Origin: Centipeda infelix ATCC 43532
Lineage (GTDB): Bacteria; Bacillota; Negativicutes; Selenomonadales; Selenomonadaceae
NCBI RefSeq assembly: GCF_000234095.1
Contig: NZ_JH376800.1
Location: forward strand, 174,744 to 238,743
Length of the DNA: 64,000 bases
Direction: 5' to 3'
Position numbers and translations under genes: made by a program. A model generated the notes under the pieces. The model was given only the letters and a program-made list of their open reading frames with translations. It made no database searches and was not told where the DNA came from. This document shows, piece by piece, positions 17,667 to 27,503 of the stretch (positions are counted from its first letter, which is position 1; each line of letters opens with the position of its first letter).

Positions 17667-18641
17667 ATGAACTACCGTACTATTATATTTCCAAATAACA
17701 GTCTTTTCCTCGTCACAGGCGGGGCGGGTTTTATCGGCTCGAATCTGACTGAGGATCTGCTCTCGATGGGGCACAGGGTCCGCGTGTTGGATAATCTGTC
17801 GACGGGATATGCGAAGAATATCGCGGGATTTCGGGATCATCCGAAGTTTGAGTTTGTCGAAGGGGATATACGTGACGCGGCACTCTGCCATCGCGTCTGT
17901 GAGGGCGTGGACTATGTGCTGCATCAGGCGGCGGCGGTGAGTGTGCCGGAGAGTATTGAGCAGCCGGTGGAGTACACGCTGACGAATATTGTTGGCACGG
18001 TCAACATGATGGAGGCGGCGGCGAAAAACGGGGTGAAGAAGTTCACCTATGCGTCGAGTGCTGCGGTCTACGGCGATGACGAGACGATGCCGAAACGGGA
18101 GGAGATTGTCGGCAATCGGCTTTCAACGTATGCGGTGACGAAGTTTGTAGATGAGGAGTATGCTTATCAGTATACGATGCACTACGGGCTGGACTGCTAT
18201 GGGGTGCGGTATTTCAATGTGTACGGTCGGCGGCAGGATCCGAATGGCGCATATGCGGCGGTGATTCCAAAGTTCATTGAGTGCCTCCTGCGTGATGAGC
18301 CGCCGACAATCAACGGCGATGGGGAGCAGTCGCGTGACTTCGTCTATGTGGAGGATGTCGTGCAGGCGAATCTCCTTGCGTGCGTCGCGCCGCATGAGGT
18401 GGCAGGGCAGGCGTACAACGTCGCGGCGGGCAAGCGTTCAAGTCTCAATGAGATGTATGCGGTGCTCAGTGCACTGCTCGAGAAGGACTTGAAGCCGATC
18501 TTTGGACCTGAGCGCAAGGGCGATATCCGCCACAGCGGGGCGGACATCTCTAAGATCCGAAAAAATCTCGGCTATGCGCCGGAGTATGATTTCGAGAAGG
18601 GGATCAAAGAGGCGATCCAGTGGTATAAAGAGAATCTGTAG
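17667..18641 (+). CDS. NAD-dependent NDP-sugar 4-epimerase (GalE/WbpP type)
   Basis: Extended short-chain dehydrogenase interconverting C4 epimers of UDP-sugars, probably UDP-GlcNAc/GalNAc or UDP-Glc/Gal, for the cluster. VTGGAGFIGSNL gives the GxxGxxG NAD site near the N-terminus. The catalytic Tyr and Lys are in TYAVTKFVDEEY, and YFNVYGRRQDPNGAYAAVIP is close to UDP-GlcNAc 4-epimerases of the WbpP/Gne kind. ATG 17667 is preferred over 17649 because GGAGTGGAG sits just before it. The last gene of the cluster, GC-rich, followed by a strong terminator. Confidence 0.85.
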   Translation: MNYRTIIFPNNSLFLVTGGAGFIGSNLTEDLLSMGHRVRVLDNLSTGYAKNIAGFRDHPKFEFVEGDIRDAALCHRVCEGVDYVLHQAAAVSVPESIEQPVEYTLTNIVGTVNMMEAAAKNGVKKFTYASSAAVYGDDETMPKREEIVGNRLSTYAVTKFVDEEYAYQYTMHYGLDCYGVRYFNVYGRRQDPNGAYAAVIPKFIECLLRDEPPTINGDGEQSRDFVYVEDVVQANLLACVAPHEVAGQAYNVAAGKRSSLNEMYAVLSALLEKDLKPIFGPERKGDIRHSGADISKIRKNLGYAPEYDFEKGIKEAIQWYKENL

Positions 18642-18650
18642 GAATAAAAA

Positions 18651-18698
18651 GGCGGTATAGTATTCCGTGAAGATGTGGAATACGGTACTGCCTTTTTT
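18651..18698 (+). terminator. Intrinsic terminator of the polysaccharide cluster
   Basis: Stem GGCGGTATAGTATTCC (18651-18666) with GGAATACGGTACTGCC (18677-18692), nearly perfect, followed by six T. It starts 10 nt after the epimerase stop and closes the long operon. Confidence 0.9.
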
Positions 18699-18762
18699 GA
18701 TTGTTTTTGAAGGGGGGGTATTTCGTAGGGAGAATATATAAATAAAGCGTAGGGGAGAGTGG

Positions 18763-19854
18763 ATGAGTGTGTATGGTTTGACGAGCGAACACTGGAAGCA
18801 GATCTATCGTATTTTAGAGATGTATCGCGACCATATTCGTAAGATTATCCTGTTTGGTTCGCGTGCACGAGGGGATTATCACAAGACCTCTGATGTCGAT
18901 CTGGCGATTGTCAGTGATTTTGATATTAGGGCTATGCTTTTGGCTGCGTTTGAGGCGAGCCGTCTTCCCTATACGTTCGATGTTGTTCTTTATGGTGAGC
19001 AGTACAATCAAAGTTTACGGGATGCGATTGATCGTGAGGGGAAACTCCTGCTTTGCGTTGAAGGGGGAAGAATTGCTGTGACAATAGAGCAAATTCGCCT
19101 AAAAAAAGAAAATTATCATCATGCCTTCATGCGACTGCAAGCCGCACTGAGAAAAGATGCCAATGCGGATGATATGTATTTGGATGCAACGATTCAGCGG
19201 TTTGAATTTTGTTTTGAGCTTGCGTGGAAGCTGATGAAGACTATTTTGGAATATGAGGGCATCGAGGCGAACAGTCCGCGCAGCTGTATTCGTGAAGGGG
19301 GGAAACAGGGGCTGATACCGGATGCACAGGAGTGGCCAGAGATGATGGAGAAGCGAAACCTGTCTTCGTATACCTACGATGAAAATACAGCGCGTGAGAT
19401 TTATCGTGAAGTGAAGGATCGATATGTGGTGCTGTTGGAGGCAGTCGATCAGTTGATGACCGATTGGCTGGAGAGTACAGAGGAAAAATGTGTAGACAGA
19501 AATACGAAAGAGTCTGTCCAGAATAAAGCCCGTCAGTTTCGTTTGCTGACGGGCTTTGATATTAGAAAAAACCTATTGCTTATGCGTAAGACCATGCGCG
19601 AAGTCTGTGAGAACACCCTCCTCCGTCACAATCGCCGTAATCAGCTCGTGATCTGTGACATCGAACGCGGGGTTATAGACTTTTACGCCGTCTGCGGTCA
19701 TGCGTTCTTTGTACCATATATCGGTGACTTCGGCGGTGGGACGTTGCTCGATGTGTATGTCGGCACCTGTTGGGGTGTTCATGTCGATGGTGGAGGTGGG
19801 GGCACAGACGTAGAAGGGGATGCCGTAGTGTTTGGCGAGGATGGCGACACCTGA
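18763..19854 (+). CDS. Nucleotidyltransferase (MntA-like) fused to HI0074/HEPN-like domain, with antisense C-terminal extension
   Basis: Residues 25-100 are a minimal nucleotidyltransferase with [18 protein letters not shown] (GS at 32-33, Asp44, Asp46), as in MntA antitoxins. Residues 105-230 match the HI0074 substrate-binding family, a HEPN relative ([18 protein letters not shown], then [14 protein letters not shown]). The two are normally separate genes, with MntA AMP-modifying HepT; here they are one protein. The HEPN R-x4-H-x-Y motif reads R198-x4-Y203-T-Y205, so the catalytic His is replaced. The frame continues about 120 codons past the domain, through a terminator hairpin (19525-19557) and 282 nt into mtnA on the other strand. 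That tail is low-complexity Gly/Val and probably results from stop-codon loss. Confidence 0.72.
   Translation: MSVYGLTSEHWKQIYRILEMYRDHIRKIILFGSRARGDYHKTSDVDLAIVSDFDIRAMLLAAFEASRLPYTFDVVLYGEQYNQSLRDAIDREGKLLLCVEGGRIAVTIEQIRLKKENYHHAFMRLQAALRKDANADDMYLDATIQRFEFCFELAWKLMKTILEYEGIEANSPRSCIREGGKQGLIPDAQEWPEMMEKRNLSSYTYDENTAREIYREVKDRYVVLLEAVDQLMTDWLESTEEKCVDRNTKESVQNKARQFRLLTGFDIRKNLLLMRKTMREVCENTLLRHNRRNQLVICDIERGVIDFYAVCGHAFFVPYIGDFGGGTLLDVYVGTCWGVHVDGGGGGTDVEGDAVVFGEDGDT
19525..19557 (-). terminator. Terminator of mtnA, lying inside the opposite reading frame
   Basis: AAAGCCCGTCAG (19525-19536) pairs perfectly with CTGACGGGCTTT (19546-19557). It sits 15 nt beyond the mtnA stop and so fits mtnA termination; read from the plus strand it lies within the coding frame of the nucleotidyltransferase fusion. 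T tracts are short on both sides. Confidence 0.7.
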
Positions 19855-20628
19855 TGTGCCGATCTTGTTGGCGACATCGCCGTTGGCGGCGACGCGGTCG
19901 CAGCCGACGAAGACGGCGTCGATCCAGCCGTTCTTCATGACGGTGGATGCCATGTTGTCGCAGATGAGTGTGACGTCCATGCCGGCGGCACTGAGTTCGT
20001 ATGCGGTGAGACGTGCGCCCTGCAGGAGGGGACGAGTTTCGTCGGTGTAGATTTTGAAGTTGTAGCCTTTTTGGTGTCCGAGGTACATGACGGCGGTTGC
20101 GGTGCCGTATTTGGCGGTGGCGAGCTGTCCGGCATTGCAGTGGGTGAGGAGTCCCATACCAGGTTTTACGAGGGTGAGCGCGTGCTCGCCTATTTTTTTG
20201 CAGATGTCGATGTCCTCTTGCTTGATGCGGAGGGCTTCGTCACGCAGGAGTGCGCGAATTTCGGGGATGGATTTGCCCTCAGCGTTTTTGACGACGGTCT
20301 CCATACGGTTCAGTGCCCATGAGAGGTTGACGGCAGTGGGGCGGGAGGAGTTCAGGTAGTCGGCTGCTGTGTGGAAGCGGTGCGCAAATTCGGCGTAGTC
20401 GTCGGTGTCGATCTCAAGTGCAGCAAGGTAGATGCCGATGGCAGCGGCATCGCCGATGGCGGGCGCACCGCGCACTTGGAGCTCACGGATTGCCATCCAG
20501 ATTTCGCCCTGTGTTTTGAGATGGAGGTATTCGGCGCGGTTCGGGAGTTTTGTCTGGTCGATGATGACGAGGGCACGCTCCTCTTCGTCGAGAGCGAGGG
20601 TTTCCATGTCGAGTATGTTGGTAGTCAT
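19573..20628 (-). CDS. mtnA: S-methyl-5-thioribose-1-phosphate isomerase
   Basis: Converts methylthioribose-1-phosphate (or 5-deoxyribose-1-phosphate) to the ribulose form in salvage of methylthioadenosine. The family's catalytic cysteine lies in [16 protein letters not shown] and the aspartate in [30 protein letters not shown] is the usual substrate loop. 351 aa fits the family. Start at 20628 (MTTNILDME) has AGAGGA five bases upstream. The class II aldolase gene lies upstream on the same strand, 302 nt away across repeats, suggesting a shared pathway. The last 282 nt are overlapped antisense by the nucleotidyltransferase frame. Confidence 0.93.
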   Translation of the reverse strand: MTTNILDMETLALDEEERALVIIDQTKLPNRAEYLHLKTQGEIWMAIRELQVRGAPAIGDAAAIGIYLAALEIDTDDYAEFAHRFHTAADYLNSSRPTAVNLSWALNRMETVVKNAEGKSIPEIRALLRDEALRIKQEDIDICKKIGEHALTLVKPGMGLLTHCNAGQLATAKYGTATAVMYLGHQKGYNFKIYTDETRPLLQGARLTAYELSAAGMDVTLICDNMASTVMKNGWIDAVFVGCDRVAANGDVANKIGTSGVAILAKHYGIPFYVCAPTSTIDMNTPTGADIHIEQRPTAEVTDIWYKERMTADGVKVYNPAFDVTDHELITAIVTEEGVLTDFAHGLTHKQ

Positions 20629-20663
20629 AAAAGTCCTCTTTTCGTATAATAGATGTGCCCCCA

Positions 20664-20896
20664 CCACCGCAAGCGGTCCCCCTCCCCCGTCATACGGGGG
20701 AGGCTAAAACATGGGATGGCGTGAAGGGCTGTACTCCCGCCACCGCAAGTAGTCGCCCTGCTGACCTATCCAAGAAGCAAGCCCAAGGGGGGCAGCTGAT
20801 TGGGAAATAGGTCGTATGCGAAAACGACCCAAGAACACGAGCGGTAGTGAAGTGTTCTTGGGTGTCGTTGACCGCTCCCCCGCATACGGGGGAGGC
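20664..20896. repeat. Dispersed structured repeat, copy A, flanked by GC-rich hairpin modules
   Basis: Fills the 302-nt gap between mtnA and the aldolase gene. At each end is a GC module: CCGCAAGCGG then CCTCCCCCGT with ACGGGGGAGG (20681-20703), and CTCCCCCG with CGGGGGAG (20875-20894). Between them GACCTAT (20763-20769) pairs with ATAGGTC (20807-20813), and CCCAAGAACAC (20828-20838) pairs with GTGTTCTTGGG (20852-20862). Copy B at 31262-31475 shares the layout. Non-coding. Confidence 0.7.
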
Positions 20897-20930
20897 TGGG
20901 AAGAACAATCACGGGAGTGTCTGAAAAGCA

Positions 20931-21575
20931 CTAAACAGTCGGATACGTCCACTTTGCCAGCTCGTCCGCCGGAATGGTCGCAGGTTCGTGTCCGAGGACG
21001 GTGAGACAGCGGTAGTAGATGTCGGCGAGTTCTTCGAGGTAGCTTGCCTTGAGCAAGGCTTCTTTGAGATTTTCTGCGACGGCGACAACGCCGTGCGCCT
21101 GCATGAGTGCGACATCGGAGATGGAAAGGGGAGCAAGGACGTTCTCCGCCGCCGCGCGTGTACCGGGGCGGCCGTACGGGGCGACGGGGACATAGCCCTC
21201 CTTGCAGCCGAGAATGGAGAGCTCGTAGACGATGGCGGGGATGTTCTTGTTCATGACGGCAAATGCGGTCGCCGCACGTGAGTGTGTGTGCGCAACTGCG
21301 TGCACGTCACTGCGGCTTTGATAGATTGCCGTGTGCATCATTAGCTCACTGGTCGGTTTCCGATTATGCAGTGATTCAACCGTATGACCGTTCATATCAA
21401 TGACGACGATATCATCCGCGGTCATTTCCTCGCGATCCATGCCCGTCGGCGTGATGCAGATGAAACCGCTCGCTGTGTCACGCACGCTGAAGTTCCCTGA
21501 GCGATGGCGGCACAGCCCTGCGTGATCGGCTTCGAGCGCATGGCGGCGCACATCCTCCTTGATTTGTTCGAGCAT
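20931..21575 (-). CDS. Class II aldolase/adducin family protein, probable Ald2-type aldolase of MTA/5'-deoxyadenosine salvage
   Basis: Zinc-dependent class II aldolase of 214 aa, like L-fuculose-phosphate aldolase. GNFSVRD and TPTGMDREEM near the N-terminus, the zinc-binding AHTHSRAATAFAV, and the third histidine in MQAHGVVAVAEN all fit the family. Its place next to mtnA suggests it cleaves the MtnA product to dihydroxyacetone phosphate and (2-methylthio)acetaldehyde or acetaldehyde, as in the DHAP shunt of some bacteria. It could instead be a fuculose-phosphate aldolase or MtnB dehydratase. AAGGAGG precedes the ATG at 21575. Confidence 0.75.
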   Translation of the reverse strand: MLEQIKEDVRRHALEADHAGLCRHRSGNFSVRDTASGFICITPTGMDREEMTADDIVVIDMNGHTVESLHNRKPTSELMMHTAIYQSRSDVHAVAHTHSRAATAFAVMNKNIPAIVYELSILGCKEGYVPVAPYGRPGTRAAAENVLAPLSISDVALMQAHGVVAVAENLKEALLKASYLEELADIYYRCLTVLGHEPATIPADELAKWTYPTV

Positions 21576-21693
21576 AATCGTCCTCCTTGCATTCAGATAT
21601 CCGTATTTTATCGAAGATTTGCACGTTGTGGCAAGTGATTTTTACAGCTGCACAAAATATTGTAGGAAAAGCCTCCTGTGTAAGATAAATGAT

Positions 21694-21721
21694 TTGACTT
21701 TTATTGGGAATGGTTTATAAT
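21694..21721 (+). promoter_or_regulatory. Sigma-70/SigA-type promoter of the glycolytic operon
   Basis: TTGACT (21694-21699), 16-nt spacer, TATAAT (21716-21721). This gives a leader of about 65 nt before gap, in which GGTGC at 21737 can pair with GCACC near 21760. A strong match, fitting high expression. Confidence 0.75.
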
Positions 21722-21794
21722 ATAAATCGTACAAAGGGTGCGGCGGAAAAGGTTCGCAGCACCGAGAATTAAGGACTTAACAGGGGGTATTTCA

Positions 21795-22808
21795 ATGGCA
21801 GTAAAAGTTGCTATCAATGGTTTTGGCCGTATCGGTCGTCTCGCATTCCGTCAGATGTTCGATGCTCCCGGCTATGAGGTCGTCGCGATCAACGATCTGA
21901 CGAGCCCGACGATGCTCGCACATCTCCTGAAGTATGACTCCACACAGGGGCGTTATAAGTATGCGGATTCGGTCGAAGACGGCGATGGTTTCATCAAGGT
22001 CAACGGCAAGAAGATCAACATCTATGCACAGGCGGATGCATCCCAGATCCCCTGGGGCAAGCATGATGTCGATGTTGTACTCGAGTGCACGGGCTTCTAC
22101 ACGGCAAAGGCAAAGGCTGAGGCGCATCTGAAGGCGGGTGCGAAGAAGGTCGTTATCTCTGCTCCTGCGGGCAATGACCTCCCGACGATTGTCTACAACG
22201 TCAACCACAAGAATCTCACGAAGGATGACAAGGTTATCTCAGCGGCGTCCTGCACGACGAACTGCCTTGCTCCGATGGCAAAGGCACTGAACGATCTCGC
22301 TCCGATCAAGAGCGGCATCATGTCCACGATTCATGCCTACACGGGCGATCAGATGCCGCTTGATGGTCCGCAGCGCAAGGGGGATCTCCGCCGCAGCCGT
22401 GCCGCAGCGGTCAACATTGTTCCGAACTCCACGGGCGCAGCGAAGGCCATCGGTCTCGTTATCCCTGAGCTCAACGGCAAGCTCATCGGCTCGGCACAGC
22501 GCGTTCCGACCCCGACGGGCTCCACGACGCTCCTCTACGCTGTGGTCGAGGGCAAGGTTACGGTCGATCAGGTCAACGCACAGATGAAGAAGGAAGCGAC
22601 GGAGTCGTTCGCGTACAACACGGACGAGATTGTCTCAAGCGACATCATCGGCACGACGTACGGCTCGATCTTCGATGCGACCCAGACGATGGTCAGCGAC
22701 ACGGGCGACGGCAACACGCTCGTTCAGGTGGTCTCCTGGTACGACAACGAGAACAGCTACACGAGCCAGATGGTTCGCACGATCAAGTACTTCGCTGAGC
22801 TCGGCTGA
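21795..22808 (+). CDS. gap: Glyceraldehyde-3-phosphate dehydrogenase, type I
   Basis: Oxidises glyceraldehyde-3-phosphate to 1,3-bisphosphoglycerate with NAD in glycolysis. INGFGRIGR at 7-15 is the NAD-binding loop. The catalytic Cys153 is in [12 protein letters not shown] and His180 in [19 protein letters not shown] is near the C-terminus. 337 aa is normal. ATG 21795 follows AGGGGG at 21782-21787; the frame is open further upstream but is not conserved there. First gene of gap-pgk-tpiA-gpmI, with a hairpin terminator directly behind it. Confidence 0.97.
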   Translation: MAVKVAINGFGRIGRLAFRQMFDAPGYEVVAINDLTSPTMLAHLLKYDSTQGRYKYADSVEDGDGFIKVNGKKINIYAQADASQIPWGKHDVDVVLECTGFYTAKAKAEAHLKAGAKKVVISAPAGNDLPTIVYNVNHKNLTKDDKVISAASCTTNCLAPMAKALNDLAPIKSGIMSTIHAYTGDQMPLDGPQRKGDLRRSRAAAVNIVPNSTGAAKAIGLVIPELNGKLIGSAQRVPTPTGSTTLLYAVVEGKVTVDQVNAQMKKEATESFAYNTDEIVSSDIIGTTYGSIFDATQTMVSDTGDGNTLVQVVSWYDNENSYTSQMVRTIKYFAELG

Positions 22809-22888
22809 GAAAAGTAAACAGAGATATACGGGACATGGATCGGGATTGCTAGCGTTCCGATACAGTTACCGTGTGCATACGATCTTTC

Positions 22889-22926
22889 ACGAGGTCCGGC
22901 CGACGTTTGGGCCGAACCTCGTTTTT
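22889..22926 (+). terminator. Terminator-like hairpin between gap and pgk
   Basis: ACGAGGTCCGGCC and GGGCCGAACCTCGT pair with one mismatch on each side, followed by five T. It probably allows partial read-through, giving more gap than pgk transcript. Confidence 0.75.
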
Positions 22927-22975
22927 ATTTAGGAAACGCTGATACATTCAGTGGTTTCATTCTGGAGGGGACAAT

Positions 22976-24169
22976 ATGAATAAAAAGACAATGATGCACA
23001 TTGATCCGCACGGGAAAAAGGTATTCGTCCGTGTGGACTTCAATGTGCCGATGGACGAGCATCAGCACATCACGAACGACACGCGCATCCGCGCGACGCT
23101 TCCGACGATCCAGCATCTGCTGAATGCGGGTGCAGCGGTCATTCTCGCCTGCCATGTCGGCCGCCCGACGGAGGCGCGGGAGCCGCAGTTCTCGACGCGC
23201 CCGATTGTGGCGCGTCTGGAGGAGTGCCTCAGTCAGCCCGTGAAGTGGGCATCAGACTGTGTGGGTCCTGAGGCGGAGAAGGCTGCTGCCGATCTGAAGC
23301 CGGGCGAGGTGCTCCTGCTTGAGAATCTGCGCTATCACAAGGCGGAGAAGAAGAACGATCCCGAGTTCGCAAAGCAGCTCGCATCGCTTGCGGACATCGC
23401 TGTGGATGATGCGTTCGGTGTGGCGCACCGCGCACACGCCTCGAACGTCGGGATTACGAAATATCTTGAGACCGTAGCGGGCTTCCTCATGGAGAAGGAG
23501 ATCAACTACATCGGCAAGACACTCGAGAATCCGAAGCGCCCGTTCGTCGCCATCATCGGCGGTGCGAAGGTCTCGGACAAGATCGGTGTCATTGAGAACA
23601 TGATCGATAAGGTCGATACCATCATCATCGGCGGCGGCATGGCACATACCTTTGACGCCTCGAAGGGCTATCCCGTCGGCGACTCCCTCTGTGAGCGCGA
23701 TAAGATCGACCTCGCGAAAGAGCTGCTCGAAAAGGCGGAGAAGAAGGGCGTGAAGGTCGTTCTGCCCGTGGATGTTGTCATCGCGGACAAGTTCGCGGCA
23801 GACGCGAACACGAAGACGGTCGATGTGGACAAGGTGCCCGACGGCTGGCAGGCTCTCGACAGCGGTGCAAAGACCTCTGAGGAGTACGTCAATGCGTTGA
23901 AGGGCGCAAAGACGGTGATCTGGAACGGTCCGATGGGCGTGTTCGAGTTCGACGCGTTTGCAAAGGGCACGGAGGCTGTTGCGCGTGCAGTTGCACAGGC
24001 GACGAAGGAAGGCGCAGTCTCCATTGTCGGCGGCGGCGACTCGATTGCGGCGCTGAAGAAGACGGGGCTATCCGAGAAGATCTCGCACATCTCGACGGGC
24101 GGCGGCGCGACGCTGGAGCTGCTTGAGGGCAAGGTGCTGCCGGGCATCGCGGCACTCGCAGACGAGTAA
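22976..24169 (+). CDS. pgk: Phosphoglycerate kinase
   Basis: Transfers phosphate from 1,3-bisphosphoglycerate to ADP in the cytoplasm. [10 protein letters not shown] with surrounding basic residues near the N-terminus, GRPTE, and [13 protein letters not shown] form the substrate side. [16 protein letters not shown] and the C-terminal [11 protein letters not shown] form the nucleotide side. 397 aa is typical. GGAGGGG precedes the ATG. It lies 167 nt after gap, across a terminator and a remnant (22930-22965) of the MITE-like repeat. Confidence 0.97.
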   Translation: MNKKTMMHIDPHGKKVFVRVDFNVPMDEHQHITNDTRIRATLPTIQHLLNAGAAVILACHVGRPTEAREPQFSTRPIVARLEECLSQPVKWASDCVGPEAEKAAADLKPGEVLLLENLRYHKAEKKNDPEFAKQLASLADIAVDDAFGVAHRAHASNVGITKYLETVAGFLMEKEINYIGKTLENPKRPFVAIIGGAKVSDKIGVIENMIDKVDTIIIGGGMAHTFDASKGYPVGDSLCERDKIDLAKELLEKAEKKGVKVVLPVDVVIADKFAADANTKTVDVDKVPDGWQALDSGAKTSEEYVNALKGAKTVIWNGPMGVFEFDAFAKGTEAVARAVAQATKEGAVSIVGGGDSIAALKKTGLSEKISHISTGGGATLELLEGKVLPGIAALADE

Positions 24170-24205
24170 AGATGCAGTGCATCCCCCACGCGAACACAGA
24201 GTTAC

Positions 24206-24340
24206 GCAAGTGACCGTGTGCTTATTCGCCTAAATACCTGCGGACTTCTTAAACGCGCTTCGCTTGAACGAAAGAAATCCGCAGGGGGCGAAACGCACAC
24301 TTTCCTCACTTGCTTCACTAAGGTTCGCTTAGGGGGGGGG
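24206..24340. repeat. Large imperfect palindrome and G9 run between pgk and tpiA
   Basis: The two arms 24206-24250 and 24272-24313 pair in blocks: GCAAGTGA/TCACTTGC, GTGTGC/GCACAC, CGCC/GGCG, CTGCGGA/TCCGCAG and TTCTT/AAGAA. It is followed by the motif CACTAAGGTTCGCTTAG, seen in altered form near 34247-34266, and by nine G (24332-24340). It probably represents a degraded mobile palindrome and may affect the pgk to tpiA transcript. Confidence 0.6.
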
Positions 24341-24383
24341 CACTGTACCTTCCATGATGTTTACAATAGAGGAGAACATATAT

Positions 24384-25133
24384 ATGGCAAGAACACCGAT
24401 TATTGCAGGAAATTGGAAGATGAACAACACGGTCGCGGCGGGTGTCGCGCTCGTGAAGGAACTTGCTCCGCTCGTCAAGGACGCAAAGGCGACGGTCGTC
24501 GTCTGTCCGACGGCGACAGCACTCGCAGGTGTGACCGAGGCGGTCAAGGGCTCGAACATTGCGGTCGGCGCACAGAACGTGCACTGGGAGAAGAGCGGCG
24601 CATACACGGGCGAGATCTCGACGGATATGCTGACGGAGCTCGGCGTTTCCTACTGCGTGCTCGGTCACAGCGAACGTCGCGACTACTTCGGCGAGACGAA
24701 CGAGGGCGTGAACAAGCGTGCGCATGCAGCATATGCGGCCGGCATCACGCCGATCATCTGCTGCGGCGAGTCGCTTGAGATCCGCGAGGCGGGCACCTAC
24801 CTCGCCTATGTTGCATACCAGATCGAGGCGGCACTTGCGGGCTTTGCGGCGGCTGATGTCGCGAAGCTCGTCATCGCCTACGAGCCGATCTGGGCGATTG
24901 GCACGGGTAAGACGGCGACGTTCGATCAGGCGGAGGAGGTCTGTGCGCACATTCGCAAGACCATCGAGGCGAAGTACGGCGCAGCGGCAGCCGAGGGCGT
25001 ACGCATCCAGTACGGCGGCAGCGTGAAGCCCGAGACGATTGCAGGCCTCATGGAGAAGCCGAACGTCGACGGTGCACTCGTCGGCGGCGCAGCACTCAAG
25101 GCAAAGGATTTTGCTGCGATTGTCAATTTCTGA
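24384..25133 (+). CDS. tpiA: Triosephosphate isomerase
   Basis: Interconverts dihydroxyacetone phosphate and glyceraldehyde-3-phosphate. GNWKMN carries Asn10 and Lys12, His95 lies in VLGHSERRDYF, and the catalytic base Glu167 in AYEPIWAIGTG. The phosphate-binding YGGSVKPE and VGGAAL are near the end. 249 aa is normal. The ATG at 24384 follows GAGGAG; an in-frame ATG 30 nt earlier adds unrelated residues. In operon with pgk and gpmI, and would process DHAP made by the nearby aldolase. Confidence 0.97.
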   Translation: MARTPIIAGNWKMNNTVAAGVALVKELAPLVKDAKATVVVCPTATALAGVTEAVKGSNIAVGAQNVHWEKSGAYTGEISTDMLTELGVSYCVLGHSERRDYFGETNEGVNKRAHAAYAAGITPIICCGESLEIREAGTYLAYVAYQIEAALAGFAAADVAKLVIAYEPIWAIGTGKTATFDQAEEVCAHIRKTIEAKYGAAAAEGVRIQYGGSVKPETIAGLMEKPNVDGALVGGAALKAKDFAAIVNF

Positions 25134-25163
25134 TACCTAAAAATCTCAAAACACACTTAGGTT

Positions 25164-25201
25164 GGCGCGGATTCTTTGCAGAGACGAAGAATCTGCGCCT
25201 C
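25164..25201. repeat. Palindrome between tpiA and gpmI
   Basis: GGCGCGGATTCTT pairs with AAGAATCTGCGCC (one mismatch) around the loop TGCAGAGACG. Its core resembles GCGGACTTCTT of the pgk-tpiA palindrome, so both may belong to one family. No T tract follows. Confidence 0.5.
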
Positions 25202-25241
25202 CTGAGTATTGGGCGAAAGCTCTTAGAAAGAATCAAATATT

Positions 25242-26798
<1,557 letters not shown>

Positions 26799-26882
26799 AT
26801 CTGATACAATGGGGACAGGTCTCCTCTGCGGGGGCGATCTGTCTCTATCAATATGTTTTCTTGTTTTGCAGGAGGAGGCAAA

Positions 26883-27296
26883 ATGAAAGCAAAGATTATT
26901 AAATCGGATGATGTCAATGTAACACTGGGCTATGATGACGGCCGTTTTGAGGAAGTGCCGCGTGCAGGATTGAACCTTGGGGAGTTTGCGCACGATGGAA
27001 TGGTGTTGGAGGTCTATCAAAACGGCGATCAAAAGGTATACGCGATAGCCAAAACAGCAAATGCAGGTGTCTCCACCGATGCAAGCGGAAAGCATAAGGT
27101 CAGCAAGCTCGCCTATGTCCTCTGCGCATTGCTTGTCGGGGGGATCGGAGTTCATAAATTCTACGCAGGACGCGTCGGACTTGGTATTGTGTATCTCTTA
27201 TTCTGCTGGACCTTTATTCCGGCGCTCATCGCCCTGATTGAGGGGATTGTCGCTGCGACGAAGACGGCGGATGCAGATGGGAATATCTGGGTATAG
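26883..27296 (+). CDS. TM2 domain-containing membrane protein
   Basis: A 137-aa protein. Residues 1-60 form a small beta-rich domain of unknown role, and residues 73-137 a TM2 domain. The TM2 signature is seen in LCALLVGGIGVHKFYAGRVGLGIVYLLFCW, two membrane spans joined by the G-HKFYAG turn. AGGAGGAGG lies just before ATG 26883. Function not known; perhaps envelope-stress related. It follows gpmI by 84 nt and ends in a good terminator. Confidence 0.8.
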   Translation: MKAKIIKSDDVNVTLGYDDGRFEEVPRAGLNLGEFAHDGMVLEVYQNGDQKVYAIAKTANAGVSTDASGKHKVSKLAYVLCALLVGGIGVHKFYAGRVGLGIVYLLFCWTFIPALIALIEGIVAATKTADADGNIWV

Positions 27297-27329
27297 GGGA
27301 AGCAACGAAATAATCTTACAGGGAAGCAA

Positions 27330-27365
27330 AAAGCTGCTGCACAAATGATGTGCGGCAGCTTTTTT
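27330..27365 (+). terminator. Intrinsic terminator after the TM2 gene
   Basis: AGCTGCTGCACA pairs with TGTGCGGCAGCT (one mismatch) and is followed by six T and preceded by an A tract. Confidence 0.9.
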
Positions 27366-27441
27366 GCAAATCGCACAGAATATATTAGTGATTCCTATAT
27401 GATGTCCGTAACATTTGACAAAGAGCCCTTTTCATTTGCAT

Positions 27442-27470
27442 TTGAAAGAGTGCGGGCAGGATGGTATACT
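27442..27470 (+). promoter_or_regulatory. Promoter of the DUF1232-topB operon
   Basis: TTGAAA (27442-27447), 17-nt spacer, TATACT (27465-27470) with TGG in front of the -10 box (extended -10). The gene starts 33 nt beyond. Confidence 0.65.
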
Positions 27471-27503
27471 GTGCATAATGACGTAACATGATCGGAGGTT
27501 CTT

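Noticed and set aside
20690..20908. Two similar small frames (here and at 31245-31505, minus strand) with the shared string LGRFSHTT
   Set aside because: The likeness comes from the dispersed nucleotide repeat; no ribosome site and the palindromic DNA explains it.
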